Source: Bacteroidetes bacterium UBA1941 (lineage in GTDB: Bacteria; Bacteroidota; Bacteroidia; Chitinophagales; LD1). Taken from it: 64,000 nt of DNA. The stretch lies in contig DDEZ01000011.1 in assembly GCA_002336805.1 (NCBI GenBank), forward strand, positions 372,001 through 436,000, read 5' to 3'. This document shows positions 1 to 8,274 of the stretch, in pieces. How positions within the stretch are numbered: the first letter of the stretch is position 1; each line of letters starts with the position of its first letter. Below the pieces are notes generated by a model that saw only the letters and a list, made by a program, of their open reading frames with translations, did not search any database and was not told the DNA's origin. Position numbers and translations under genes: made by a program.

Positions 1-741
1 CATGAGCTCGGTATTGCCGAGGCTTTGCTTGATGTAGGAGATGGTATGCTCGTATTCTTTATTGAGGAAGTAGATCTGTGACAGGTAGTACGGTATCACG
101 GAGGCGTACATCTTAGAATCTTCTATGGCCTTGAAACTCTTTAGCGCTTCATTATAGTTCTTCTGGTAGAAGCAGATGAAGGCATAGTAATAGTTGGCCG
201 GATAAAAGTACTTGCCATCTTCATCTTTGATCTCGCGGAAGAGTGGCTTGGCCTCGTCAAACTTCTTTTTGATAAAGTAGCTGTATGCCAGGTCAAACTT
301 GTACTCTGTGAGCTGCGAGGGGCTGAGGTCTTCGGTATTTACTTTGGAGAACCACTCAGAGGCATCTGCATATTTTTTGTTCTGGAAGTAGTACTTGCCC
401 AGGTAGAAATAGACCAGCCTGCGCTTGTCAGTCTCGTGGTATTTTTTGTAATAGTCCTGCAGGAGGGTTTCTGCATCGGCATCATTGGCCTCGGCGGCGC
501 AGGCAGCTATATAGAATTCCAGATTCTGAAGTGTGACCTGATGCACATTGTCAGATGCATGGCGGCTCACTTTGTAGATCTCTTCGAATCGTTGACGGGC
601 AGACAGGTAGTTCTTTTCATTGAAAAGATCAAGGCCATCCTGATACGCTTTCTGAGGGTCGCTGTAGACCATAGTACGCTGTGCTGTAGCTGCTGTGCAG
701 GCCAGTACAAAAAGGGATATGGCGAGAACTATCTTACGCAT
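1..741 (-). CDS. Exported tetratricopeptide-repeat protein, C-terminus outside window
   Basis: The minus-strand frame opens with ATG at 741 and reads to base 1 without a stop, so at least 247 residues are present and the 3' end lies outside the window. The protein starts with a signal peptide (MRKIVLAISLFVLACTAA, cleavage near TAAQ). Repeated helical pairs follow, typical of TPR units, with phrases such as YFYLGKYYFQNKKYADA and ALKSFKAIEDSKMY. TPR proteins are protein-interaction scaffolds; in Bacteroidota long exported ones are common and mostly uncharacterised. The first 740 bases of the window would otherwise look empty. The fold class is reasonably sure; the function is unknown. Confidence 0.8.
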   Translation of the reverse strand, partial: MRKIVLAISLFVLACTAATAQRTMVYSDPQKAYQDGLDLFNEKNYLSARQRFEEIYKVSRHASDNVHQVTLQNLEFYIAACAAEANDADAETLLQDYYKKYHETDKRRLVYFYLGKYYFQNKKYADASEWFSKVNTEDLSPSQLTEYKFDLAYSYFIKKKFDEAKPLFREIKDEDGKYFYPANYYYAFICFYQKNYNEALKSFKAIEDSKMYASVIPYYLSQIYFLNKEYEHTISYIKQSLGNTELM

Positions 742-937
742 GGATCAAATACACAATGCCAGTCATTTGAATATGTCAAACACCAGCAATCTAAGTACCA
801 TTTACTCCATACAAATTTAGTTTTAAGGATTAAGCGCCAATCTAATATGAACTGATTTCTATCCACAGCAGGGATAGCCTGTCTATTTTAAAAAACGGGA
901 TTTGCAGATTCTTAGTATCTGACAGTAGATGTGGGGA

Positions 938-1462
938 CTATTTGCTACGGGCTTTGAAGGACCAGGTCACCTTAAACTGGGCTACGACCTCGCCATCCTT
1001 ATTACGCCCGGTAGAGGTGCATACGTAGGTGCGGCCCTCGCCGGTAGCCACGCACTCCTCTATGATCTGCAGCATAGGACCGCCATCCTCACAGGTAAAA
1101 ATGGTCAGCCCGGTGGCTTTCTTGACAAACTGGCTCTCCAGATTAGTTACTAGCATGGAGACAGATGGCTTCGCATTGTGCGTGTGCATCATGGCTATCA
1201 TGCCGCTGCTCATCTCTGCCGCCATGGCGAGTACCGCAAAGTAGGTGGAGCGGAAGGGGTTCTGATTCATCCAGCGGTAGGGCACGGAGATAGCGCAGCG
1301 CTCCGGGGTAAACTCCACGACCTTCAGCCCCGCTATGAAACCCATCGGCAGGCTTTTCAGCAGGAAGAGGTTAAACATGAGCTTATTCTGTACCAGTGCG
1401 CGGTATTTTTGCGATTGCTCTGTATTGTTGGCGCGGAATGATTCTACCAGGGTAGCTGACAT
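938..1462 (-). CDS. DUF4442 / PaaI-like hotdog-fold thioesterase
   Basis: The 174-residue protein looks like the DUF4442 branch of hotdog-fold acyl-CoA thioesterases: a helical N-terminus, then the core around FRSTYFAVLAMAAEMSSGM and an edge strand with GRTYVCTSTGRNKDGEVVAQ. These enzymes hydrolyse acyl-CoA thioesters in the cytoplasm; the substrate cannot be read from the sequence. I chose the ATG at 1462. The frame stays open upstream to 1567, but that would overlap the preceding thioesterase gene by 86 bases, and the extra residues look like antisense coding. The gene lies 19 bases after its upstream neighbour, so the two probably form an operon. Confidence 0.75.
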   Translation of the reverse strand: MSATLVESFRANNTEQSQKYRALVQNKLMFNLFLLKSLPMGFIAGLKVVEFTPERCAISVPYRWMNQNPFRSTYFAVLAMAAEMSSGMIAMMHTHNAKPSVSMLVTNLESQFVKKATGLTIFTCEDGGPMLQIIEECVATGEGRTYVCTSTGRNKDGEVVAQFKVTWSFKARSK

Positions 1463-1481
1463 AATGATCGGATTGATAGTT

Positions 1482-1925
1482 TTAGGAAATAGGAAGTGGC
1501 TCATAGGCCCGGATACGCTCGCGGGTGTAGTCTGGCACAGGCACCGAGCCTTTGGCCTTATAGTCATACATGACCAGTACAGACGAGCCGCGGCTCACGA
1601 GTACTTTGCGGTCTTCGTATTCGTTTACGATCACGTATTGTACTTCGATGCTTTTCGTACCTAGTTTAGTAGTGCGGACGTAGATGAATGTCGGCTCCAG
1701 ATATAGCAGCGGACGGAAGTAGTCTACCTGATTATTGGCTAGTATAATGCCATCCTTGGTCCAGTCCCACTGGCAGGAAGCATGAAAGTAATGGCCGCGT
1801 GATTCTTCGAAGTAAGTAAGATACACTGCATTATTCACATGGCCGGCCTCGTCCAGATCACTCCAGCGCTTGGATACCGGCATGCGGAAGCGGAACTGCT
1901 TCAGGACTTCCTCTAAATTTTCCAT
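1482..1925 (-). CDS. FadM/YbgC-type acyl-CoA thioesterase
   Basis: The 147-residue protein carries the signature of the 4-hydroxybenzoyl-CoA thioesterase family: WSDLDEAGHVNNAVYLTYFE near residues 21-40, containing the catalytic Asp and the GHVNN loop. The later segment NNQVDYFRPLLYLEPT fits the second strand of the hotdog fold. It should cleave fatty or aromatic acyl-CoA esters in the cytoplasm. It is the first gene of a probable two-gene operon with the DUF4442 protein. A promoter-like -7 box (TACTTTCG on the minus strand) lies just upstream of the start. Confidence 0.85.
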   Translation of the reverse strand: MENLEEVLKQFRFRMPVSKRWSDLDEAGHVNNAVYLTYFEESRGHYFHASCQWDWTKDGIILANNQVDYFRPLLYLEPTFIYVRTTKLGTKSIEVQYVIVNEYEDRKVLVSRGSSVLVMYDYKAKGSVPVPDYTRERIRAYEPLPIS

Positions 1926-1929
1926 GATG

Positions 1930-1958
1930 CGAAAGTAACAGAGTATAGATAATACAAA
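1930..1958 (-). promoter_or_regulatory. Candidate Bacteroidota promoter for the thioesterase operon
   Basis: On the minus strand a TACTTTCG -7-like box (1930-1937) is preceded by TTTG (1955-1958) with a 17-base spacer, at the short end of the accepted range. The box sits only 5 bases from the ATG at 1925, so the transcript would be almost leaderless. Confidence 0.35.
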
Positions 1959-2001
1959 AGGGAATCTCCATGTAAATCCATCATACGCGCTTTCATCGAC
2001 T

Positions 2002-2060
2002 TACGTTTGGTACTTTGTCAAACTACGTTTGGCAAATCGACGGCTGTTTGAATAGTTTTT
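2002..2060 (+). promoter_or_regulatory. Promoter region of the GMC-epimerase operon with repeated TACGTTTGG
   Basis: Two copies of TACGTTTGG, at 2002 and 2024, lie 22 bases apart, and each matches the Bacteroidota -7 consensus TAnnTTTG. A third near-match (TAGTTTTT, 2053-2060) has TTTG 21 bases upstream (2028-2031). The repeats could be alternative -7 boxes, or -33 and -7 pairs, or a regulator-binding direct repeat. Which is used cannot be decided by eye. Confidence 0.4.
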
Positions 2061-2076
2061 TGCAGATTTGGATCAG

Positions 2077-4608
2077 ATGAGTGACGATAGGATACACGAG
2101 TATATAGTAGTAGGTACGGGGCTATCAGGCGCGCAGGCGGTGGAGACGCTGCTCGATGCCGGCCGTGAGGTGCTGCTGCTGGATGTAGGCTATCGTGATG
2201 AGAGTGGGGTCAGATTTCCGGATGAAGATTTTATCTCTATCCGACAAAATCGCACGGATCAGGAGCACCTATGGCTAGGGAAAAACTATGAGGGTATTCC
2301 CTGGGAGCGGATCAAGACCGGCGCTCAGCTCACACCCGGACGCAAGTATATGATACGCGGGATAGAACGCTGGATCGGTATGCTGTCTGATTCTTTCTTC
2401 CCGTATGAATCACTGGCCTATGGCGGCCTGGGCAATGCCTGGGGTGCGGGCTGCTATATATTTTCTGAAAAGGAATTTCAGAAGATGGGTATAGACAGAA
2501 GCCTCTTTCTGAATAGCTATCAGAAAGTGGCTGATAGGGTAGGAGTGACCAGGCCTGATGCAGATGGTGAGCCATACTCGCTGCAAGGGATCACCGGCCT
2601 GCTGCCTGCTGTGAAACCAGAGCAAAGTATCCAGAATGTCTATGACAAGTACAAAGCGAATAAGGCAAAATATAATGCGAAGGGCTTCTACGCTTCTACA
2701 CCATGCGTAGCTATCACTACTGAGGCGCGCGATGAACGCAAGGCTTTCCAATATGAGGACATGGAGTTCTGGCATGACAATGCGAAGTCTGTGTACAGGC
2801 CGTGGGTGGCCTTTGATAAGCTCCTGCAGCGTCAGAATGTAACTGCAGTGTGGCGTAAGCTAGTGCTACGCTATGAGGAGAAAGAAGATCATACAATAGT
2901 CTATACCACCGACGTAGATAGCGGTGAGGAGCATACCTACAGATGCAAGAAACTGGTGCTGTGTAGTGGCGTACTGGGCACTGCCCGTATAGTGCTGCGC
3001 TCTACGGATAAGAATGCACGTCTGCCGCTCCTATGCAATCCCTACGCCTATGTGCCGATGCTCAACTGGAGCCGCCTGGGCCAAGTGCCAGAGCAGCGCA
3101 AGAACGGTATGGGGCAACTGGTCCTGTACTACGACAGGCTGAAAGACAATTCTGATGTCTCGATGGCGGCGCTGTTTACATTCAGGCAACTGCTGCTCTT
3201 CCGGCTGGCAAAGGAAACACCGTTAAATTTTGCCGACGCGCGGTTACTGCAGCAGTATCTGATGCCGGCTTTTGTGATAGCAGGTATCCATCATTCCGAG
3301 CAGTACGGTGACAGGAAGTATGTAGAGCTGCACGCAGATGGCCTTTCACCGACAGGTGATAAATTGTTTGCAGAGTACATCCTCAGCGGTGCTGAAGAGC
3401 AAGCGGTGAAAGAAAAGGAAAGCGCACTCTTCAGCACGCTGCGTGGCATGGGCTGTATGCCTATCAGCCGGCTCAATCCGGGTAATGGTTCTAGTATTCA
3501 CTACGCGGGCACGTTGCCCTTCTCTGAGGAGGAAAGGCCATTTACCACGGCTATAGATGGACGCCTGCATGGCACACGGTCCGTATTTATAGCAGATGGC
3601 TCTTCGTTCCGTTTCTTGCCTGCCAAGGGGATTTCTTTTACCTTGATGGCAAATGCGGAGCGGGTAGCGGCTAATTCACTGACCGCTGATACGCAGGCAA
3701 TCAAAATACAGATGCAGCAAAAAGTATCTGTAAAGGATCAAAATAAAAAGGGAATGAAAATAGCCGTCACAGGCGCCACTGGGTTTGTAGGAGGGGAGCT
3801 GGTCAGGTACCTGACTGCTGCCGGCCATGAGGTGATCAAGCTGCAACGACGGACAGCAGGTGCACCTGATGAGCGTTTCTATGACCTGCGCAGTGTAGAC
3901 TCCATACCGGATCTGGCCGGAGTGGATGCGGTCATACACACTGCCTTCTTGAAATATGATAAGAAGAACCTGCCAGACTCTTCAGCGTTTAATATCCGTG
4001 GTGCGCTGGCGCTGGAGAAGGCCTGCCACGCCGCAGGAGCTAAATTTGTTTTCCTCTCTACCATGTCGGCACATAGCGAGGCTATATCGCGCTATGGCAA
4101 GCATAAGTATGACATAGAGCGACAGCTGGATAAGTCAAAGGACCTGATCCTACGCCTCGGCCTGGTGGTAGGCCGCAAGGGATTGTTTGATACGATCAAG
4201 ACTGCTATCAGCAAGGGGGCTTTCATCCCTCTGGTGGGTAGTGGTAGCCAGCCCATACAGACCATAGCTGTCACAGATGTATGCCGCATAGCGGAGAAGG
4301 CCATCTCAGAGAATATAACGGGCGCCTATACTATAGGCACGGAGCGCGTGTATACACTGCGGGACCTCTACGCTGCTATAGCAGCGCACCTGGGCAAGAA
4401 ACCGATCTTTGTGTCTGTGCCGTACGGGCTTGTGAGCCTGGCACTCGGTACGATAGAGACGCTGCGCATTCCATTCAATGTTTCTCAGGAAAACCTGCTG
4501 GGGCTAAAGCAGCTTAAGGCATTTGAAACAAAAGAAGACCTGCAAAGGCTCGGCGTATCTATCATGGATATGGACGAGACATTAGATAAACTATTTGATA
4601 AGCGATGA
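2077..4608 (+). CDS. GMC-type FAD oxidoreductase fused to NAD(P)-dependent epimerase/reductase
   Basis: Two enzymes lie in one 843-residue frame. Residues 1-540 resemble GMC oxidoreductases: an N-terminal FAD-binding glycine motif (VVGTGLSGAQAVETLLDAG) and a C-terminal FAD/substrate part (FIADGSSFRFLPAKGISFTL). From residue 560 a second Rossmann domain begins, MKIAVTGATGFVGGELVRYL, with a YGKHKYDIE-type YxxxK motif, as in extended short-chain epimerases/dehydratases. The linker is short and basic, and the junction still carries an ATG (3754) after a purine-rich run, as if two genes had joined. I use the ATG at 2077; a TTG at 2068 is in frame. First gene of an operon with GNAT, GT2 and MtgA; a role in sugar or lipid modification of the envelope is inferred. 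Confidence 0.8.
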   Translation: MSDDRIHEYIVVGTGLSGAQAVETLLDAGREVLLLDVGYRDESGVRFPDEDFISIRQNRTDQEHLWLGKNYEGIPWERIKTGAQLTPGRKYMIRGIERWIGMLSDSFFPYESLAYGGLGNAWGAGCYIFSEKEFQKMGIDRSLFLNSYQKVADRVGVTRPDADGEPYSLQGITGLLPAVKPEQSIQNVYDKYKANKAKYNAKGFYASTPCVAITTEARDERKAFQYEDMEFWHDNAKSVYRPWVAFDKLLQRQNVTAVWRKLVLRYEEKEDHTIVYTTDVDSGEEHTYRCKKLVLCSGVLGTARIVLRSTDKNARLPLLCNPYAYVPMLNWSRLGQVPEQRKNGMGQLVLYYDRLKDNSDVSMAALFTFRQLLLFRLAKETPLNFADARLLQQYLMPAFVIAGIHHSEQYGDRKYVELHADGLSPTGDKLFAEYILSGAEEQAVKEKESALFSTLRGMGCMPISRLNPGNGSSIHYAGTLPFSEEERPFTTAIDGRLHGTRSVFIADGSSFRFLPAKGISFTLMANAERVAANSLTADTQAIKIQMQQKVSVKDQNKKGMKIAVTGATGFVGGELVRYLTAAGHEVIKLQRRTAGAPDERFYDLRSVDSIPDLAGVDAVIHTAFLKYDKKNLPDSSAFNIRGALALEKACHAAGAKFVFLSTMSAHSEAISRYGKHKYDIERQLDKSKDLILRLGLVVGRKGLFDTIKTAISKGAFIPLVGSGSQPIQTIAVTDVCRIAEKAISENITGAYTIGTERVYTLRDLYAAIAAHLGKKPIFVSVPYGLVSLALGTIETLRIPFNVSQENLLGLKQLKAFETKEDLQRLGVSIMDMDETLDKLFDKR

Positions 4609-5456
4609 GTGACTATCAGATCAGGCAGACTGCCACAGACAGTGCGGGTATACTGAGCTATGCCAGCCTGCTGAGTGAGGTTTTCGGCAAGCCGGAGCTC
4701 TTCACCACAGATTATGTGAAGTGGCAGTATGCAGATAATCCGGATGGCGCTATCGTAGGCTTCAATGCCTATGCAGGTGAGACACTGGCTGCGCACTATG
4801 TGACGCAACCTATGGAGGCTGTAGTGAGCGGCAGGAAGTGCCGTGGCCTGCTCTCCCTCAATACTGCTACGCACCCCGGCCATCAAGGCAAAGGACTATT
4901 TGTGAAGCTGGCTGACCGCACCTACCAGCACGCGGCAGAGCAGGGATATGACTTTGTGATAGGCGTGGCCAATCAGAATAGCGTACATGGGTTTACTAAA
5001 AAGCTGGGTTTTCAGCTGGTCGGGCAGCTACATGCGCTGCTAGGTATGGGAGCGCTGCCCTATGCGGATGATCTGAGCGCTTTCTCCTACTACAAAGAGT
5101 GGAGCCCTGAGGCGCTGGCATGGCGCCTGCGCAATCCTGTGAATAAATACGGGGTATCTATAGGCCAATCTGTCAATGTATCTTCTGCTACAGCCTATCC
5201 ATTGATCAGTGCTACGCTGGGGAGATTTGATAGAAAGAGGTATGCGCTGAGCGAATCTTCTGCTTCGTTTTCCATGTTAAATCTCTGGCTCGGGGTGGAT
5301 AGGAATATTACATCCAAAACAAATTTCTATTTTAACATCCCAAACAGGCTGCGCCCGGCGCCTCTGTATCTCATATTCAAGCCACTGAACGGCGGTATCG
5401 ATCCGCTTCATTTTGATGATGTTTATTTTCAGGCGCTGGACTTTGATGCATATTAG
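4605..5456 (+). CDS. GNAT-family N-acetyltransferase
   Basis: The 283-residue protein shows a GNAT core in its first half: strand SLNTATHPGHQGKGLFVKLA holds the acetyl-CoA pyrophosphate loop (Q/R-x-x-G-x-G/A form, here HQGKG), followed by ANQNSVHGFTKKLGFQLVG, the motif B helix and strand. The second half is longer than in a minimal GNAT enzyme and unassigned. Its ATG overlaps the stop of the preceding fusion gene by four bases (ATGA), so the two are translationally coupled. In this operon it may acylate an amino-sugar or lipid intermediate; the substrate is unknown. Confidence 0.75.
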   Translation: MSDYQIRQTATDSAGILSYASLLSEVFGKPELFTTDYVKWQYADNPDGAIVGFNAYAGETLAAHYVTQPMEAVVSGRKCRGLLSLNTATHPGHQGKGLFVKLADRTYQHAAEQGYDFVIGVANQNSVHGFTKKLGFQLVGQLHALLGMGALPYADDLSAFSYYKEWSPEALAWRLRNPVNKYGVSIGQSVNVSSATAYPLISATLGRFDRKRYALSESSASFSMLNLWLGVDRNITSKTNFYFNIPNRLRPAPLYLIFKPLNGGIDPLHFDDVYFQALDFDAY

Positions 5457-5482
5457 GATAAGCGCAGTCTGAGATACAAATT

Positions 5483-6514
5483 ATGCAACAGGAAGAGGGC
5501 GGTACATTAGTTTCAGTAGTCATACTCGGCTGGAATGCGCGGAAGTTTCTGGAGAAATTTCTCCCGTCTGTCGTGCAGTATAGCGCCCGGCCGGAGTATG
5601 AGGTGGTGTATGCTGATAACCTCTCTACTGATGACAGCGTAGCCTATGTACGCGAAAACTTCCCTACCGTACGTATCATACAGAATACATCAAACCGGGG
5701 CTTTGCTGGAGGATACAATGACTGCCTGAGCCATGTGAAATCGAAGTACTATGTGCTGCTCAATCAGGACGTAGAGGTGACAGAAGGCTGGCTAGACCCC
5801 CTGGTAGCCATGGCCGAGAGCGATGAGAAGATCGCTGCAGTACAGCCCAAGATACGGGCCTACAAGCAGAAAGAAATGTTTGAGTATGCCGGAGCTGCCG
5901 GAGGGATGATGGACTGGATCGGGTATGCCTTCTGCCGCGGGCGCATCTTTGACACCATGGAGCCAGACAATGGTCAGTATGACGATAGCATCGATATATT
6001 CTGGGCGAGTGGTGCTTCTATGTTTGTCCGCTCTGATGCATACTGGAAGGCAGGGGCACTGGATGAAGCTTTCTTTGCGCACCAGGAGGAGATAGACCTC
6101 TGCTGGCGTATGAAAAACCTGGGCTACAGGATCGTCTATCAGCCCAAGGCTATCGTGTTCCACGTGGGAGGTGGCAGCCTGCCGCAGGGCAATCCACGCA
6201 AGACCTTCCTGAATTTTCGCAATAACCTGATGATGCTCTATAAAAACCTGCCATTGAATGAGCTACTATGGAAGATGCCTTTCCGACTGGTGCTGGACTG
6301 GGTGGCTGCGTGGTACAGTCTTATCAAGAATAGGAACACAATAGATTTCCGTGCTATACTGAAGGCGCACTGGGACTTTACGCTACACCTCTTTGGTATG
6401 AGTGTGAAGCGTCATGCGATCAAGGGCAAACATCCCGATCTCCTCTACCCTAAAAGTGTGGTTTGGGAGCACTTTGTGATGAAGAAAAAATACTTTTCAG
6501 ATATAGATAGCTGA
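5483..6514 (+). CDS. Family 2 glycosyltransferase
   Basis: The 343-residue protein has a GT-A fold. The N-terminal strand VVILGWNARKFLEKFLPS, the nucleotide-binding NLSTDDSVAYV, the metal-site-like LLNQDVEV (in place of DxD), and the acceptor-side EEIDLCWRMKNLGYRIVYQ are characteristic of WcaE/rhamnosyltransferase-like family 2 enzymes. It would transfer a sugar from a nucleotide donor to a lipid or glycan acceptor at the inner face of the membrane. It starts 26 bases after the GNAT gene and ends 1 base before mtgA. The sugar transferred cannot be predicted. Confidence 0.88.
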   Translation: MQQEEGGTLVSVVILGWNARKFLEKFLPSVVQYSARPEYEVVYADNLSTDDSVAYVRENFPTVRIIQNTSNRGFAGGYNDCLSHVKSKYYVLLNQDVEVTEGWLDPLVAMAESDEKIAAVQPKIRAYKQKEMFEYAGAAGGMMDWIGYAFCRGRIFDTMEPDNGQYDDSIDIFWASGASMFVRSDAYWKAGALDEAFFAHQEEIDLCWRMKNLGYRIVYQPKAIVFHVGGGSLPQGNPRKTFLNFRNNLMMLYKNLPLNELLWKMPFRLVLDWVAAWYSLIKNRNTIDFRAILKAHWDFTLHLFGMSVKRHAIKGKHPDLLYPKSVVWEHFVMKKKYFSDIDS

Positions 6515-6515
6515 T

Positions 6516-7217
6516 ATGCTGAAAAAAATCGGCCGCTTTATCGTTCGTTTTATCATAGGATTTTTTGTCCTTTCTATTTTATCTGTCATTGCATTCCGCT
6601 GGGTGCCGGTGCCGGTCACTCCCCTCATGCTGATACGATGTGTGCAGCAGGGCATCAATGGCAAGCCTGTGAAACTGAAAAAAACCTGGATGCCATTGGA
6701 CAAGATATCGCCCAATCTGCAGCTGGCTGTGGTCTGCTCAGAGGATCAGAACTTCATCAACCACATGGGATTTGACCTGAAGGCCATACAGGAGGATATA
6801 GAATACAACAAAACGCATAAGGACAAGCGTGGCGCCTCTACTATCTCCCAGCAGACAGCTAAAAATGTGTTCCTCTGGCCGTCGCGCTCCTTTATCAGAA
6901 AGGGGCTGGAAGTTTATTTTACTTTCCTGATAGAGACCTGCTGGAGCAAGCAGCGCATCATGGAGGTCTACCTGAATGTGATAGAAATGGGGGATGGTAT
7001 CTACGGCGCAGAGGCCGCCTCTATGGCGTACTATAAGTGTCATGCAAAGAATCTAGCTCCTGCACAGGCTGCAGCTATAGCTGCGATACTACCCGGACCA
7101 CTGATCTATAAGATAAATGGCCAGCCTACACGGCAAAATTGGATACTGATCCAGATGGCAAACTTTGGAGGTGTGCTGGACTACAATATGAAGCCCATAG
7201 AGACCGGCAAAAAGTAA
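6516..7217 (+). CDS. mtgA: Monofunctional biosynthetic peptidoglycan transglycosylase
   Basis: The 233-residue protein has one N-terminal membrane anchor (residues 8-28) and a GT51 domain. The catalytic Glu is E76 in AVVCSEDQNFINH; GASTISQQTAKNVFLW and IMEVYLNVIEMGDGIYGAE are the next two conserved blocks. No transpeptidase domain follows, so it only polymerises lipid II into glycan strands in the periplasm. It is the last gene of the operon, one base after the glycosyltransferase gene, which links the operon to the cell envelope. It converges on holA with a 6-base gap and no obvious terminator. Confidence 0.93.
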   Translation: MLKKIGRFIVRFIIGFFVLSILSVIAFRWVPVPVTPLMLIRCVQQGINGKPVKLKKTWMPLDKISPNLQLAVVCSEDQNFINHMGFDLKAIQEDIEYNKTHKDKRGASTISQQTAKNVFLWPSRSFIRKGLEVYFTFLIETCWSKQRIMEVYLNVIEMGDGIYGAEAASMAYYKCHAKNLAPAQAAAIAAILPGPLIYKINGQPTRQNWILIQMANFGGVLDYNMKPIETGKK

Positions 7218-7223
7218 GTGGTT

Positions 7224-8237
7224 TTAGCTGAGAATCTTTATCACGAGCTCTTTTAGTAGTTCTCCTTCTTCCGTATTGTTATTGTTCATACCCTTGGAGC
7301 GGAGATCGTATTCCTCCAGCACATGAAAGATGTACTCCAGCTTCTGGTTTGGGTATTTGGCTACAGCTGCCTTATAGTCTTTGACGAAATATGGATTAAC
7401 CTTCAGCACGGCGGCCAGCTCGTGATCGGACTTGAGCTTATTGTGAGCGGTCACAAATACTTTGGAGAAGAAGCCCTGGAGTGTGCCGAGTACAAGTGGC
7501 ATAGGGCCATTCTTAGGATTGGCCACGAAGTAGTTGACGATCTTATGCACCTTGGTCACATCTTTATGCGCGAGGGCATTGCTGAGCTCAAAGGAGTTGT
7601 AATCCTTGCTCACACCGACACCTTTCTCGATATCTTCTTTGGTGATGGTGGCGCCTTTGGGCTTATTGATGATGAGCTTGTCTATCTCGTTGGCTACAGT
7701 AGATATTTCCGTACCTGTAAACTCTGCTAGTAGTGCTACCGTATCGTCATCCATTTTGTAGCCCTTACTCTTGATGTAGCCTTTGATCCAGGCTGGCATC
7801 TGATAGTCGCGCAGCGGATTGGACTCAAAGTAGACGGCCAGTTTCTGGATCTCTTTGCCAAAGGATTTACGTTTATCCGGCAGGCCATGCTTATAGGCTA
7901 TGACCAGTACCGTAGACTTGACCGGGTTTTTGACATAAGACAGAATGCCGTCTATGTCCTTAAAGGATTGAGCTTCCTTGACCATGACCAGCTGACGATC
8001 GCTCATCATAGGCAGGCGTCGGCAGGTCTCTATCACTACCTGTGCGGTAGCGTCTTTGCCATAGAGGATGGTCTGATTAAATGCTTTCTCCGACTCGGTC
8101 AGCACATTGCCCTCTACAGCCTCGGTGAGCTGGTCTATAAAATAGTCCTCCTCTCCACAAAAGAAGTAGATAGGTGCAAACTGTTTATTGCGGATACCCG
8201 CCAGCAGGGATTCAAAATCATTGCCTTCTTTGGCCAT
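7224..8237 (-). CDS. holA: DNA polymerase III delta subunit
   Basis: The 337-residue protein matches the delta subunit of the clamp loader. Landmarks are APIYFFCGEEDYFIDQLTE at the N-terminus, the Walker-like region LPMMSDRQLVMVKEAQSF, DYQMPAWIKGYIKSKG, and ALLAEFTGTEISTVANEIDKL, the lid-like helical domain. Delta opens the beta sliding clamp when the loader places it on primed DNA. Length is normal for the family. It starts with ATG at 8237 and may be cotranscribed after amn, 37 bases upstream. Confidence 0.92.
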   Translation of the reverse strand: MAKEGNDFESLLAGIRNKQFAPIYFFCGEEDYFIDQLTEAVEGNVLTESEKAFNQTILYGKDATAQVVIETCRRLPMMSDRQLVMVKEAQSFKDIDGILSYVKNPVKSTVLVIAYKHGLPDKRKSFGKEIQKLAVYFESNPLRDYQMPAWIKGYIKSKGYKMDDDTVALLAEFTGTEISTVANEIDKLIINKPKGATITKEDIEKGVGVSKDYNSFELSNALAHKDVTKVHKIVNYFVANPKNGPMPLVLGTLQGFFSKVFVTAHNKLKSDHELAAVLKVNPYFVKDYKAAVAKYPNQKLEYIFHVLEEYDLRSKGMNNNNTEEGELLKELVIKILS

Positions 8238-8274
8238 GGTCGCTCAGGAGTGTCAGTTGACTATTGTCAGGGTC

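Noticed and set aside
436..855. A 139-residue open frame on the plus strand at the left edge
   Set aside because: Most of it lies opposite the exported TPR protein that reads off the left edge with a proper signal peptide.
3700..3760. Missed stop or frameshift between the GMC and epimerase domains
   Set aside because: The frame is continuous through the linker in this sequence. Only re-sequencing could show an error, so the fusion is reported as seen.
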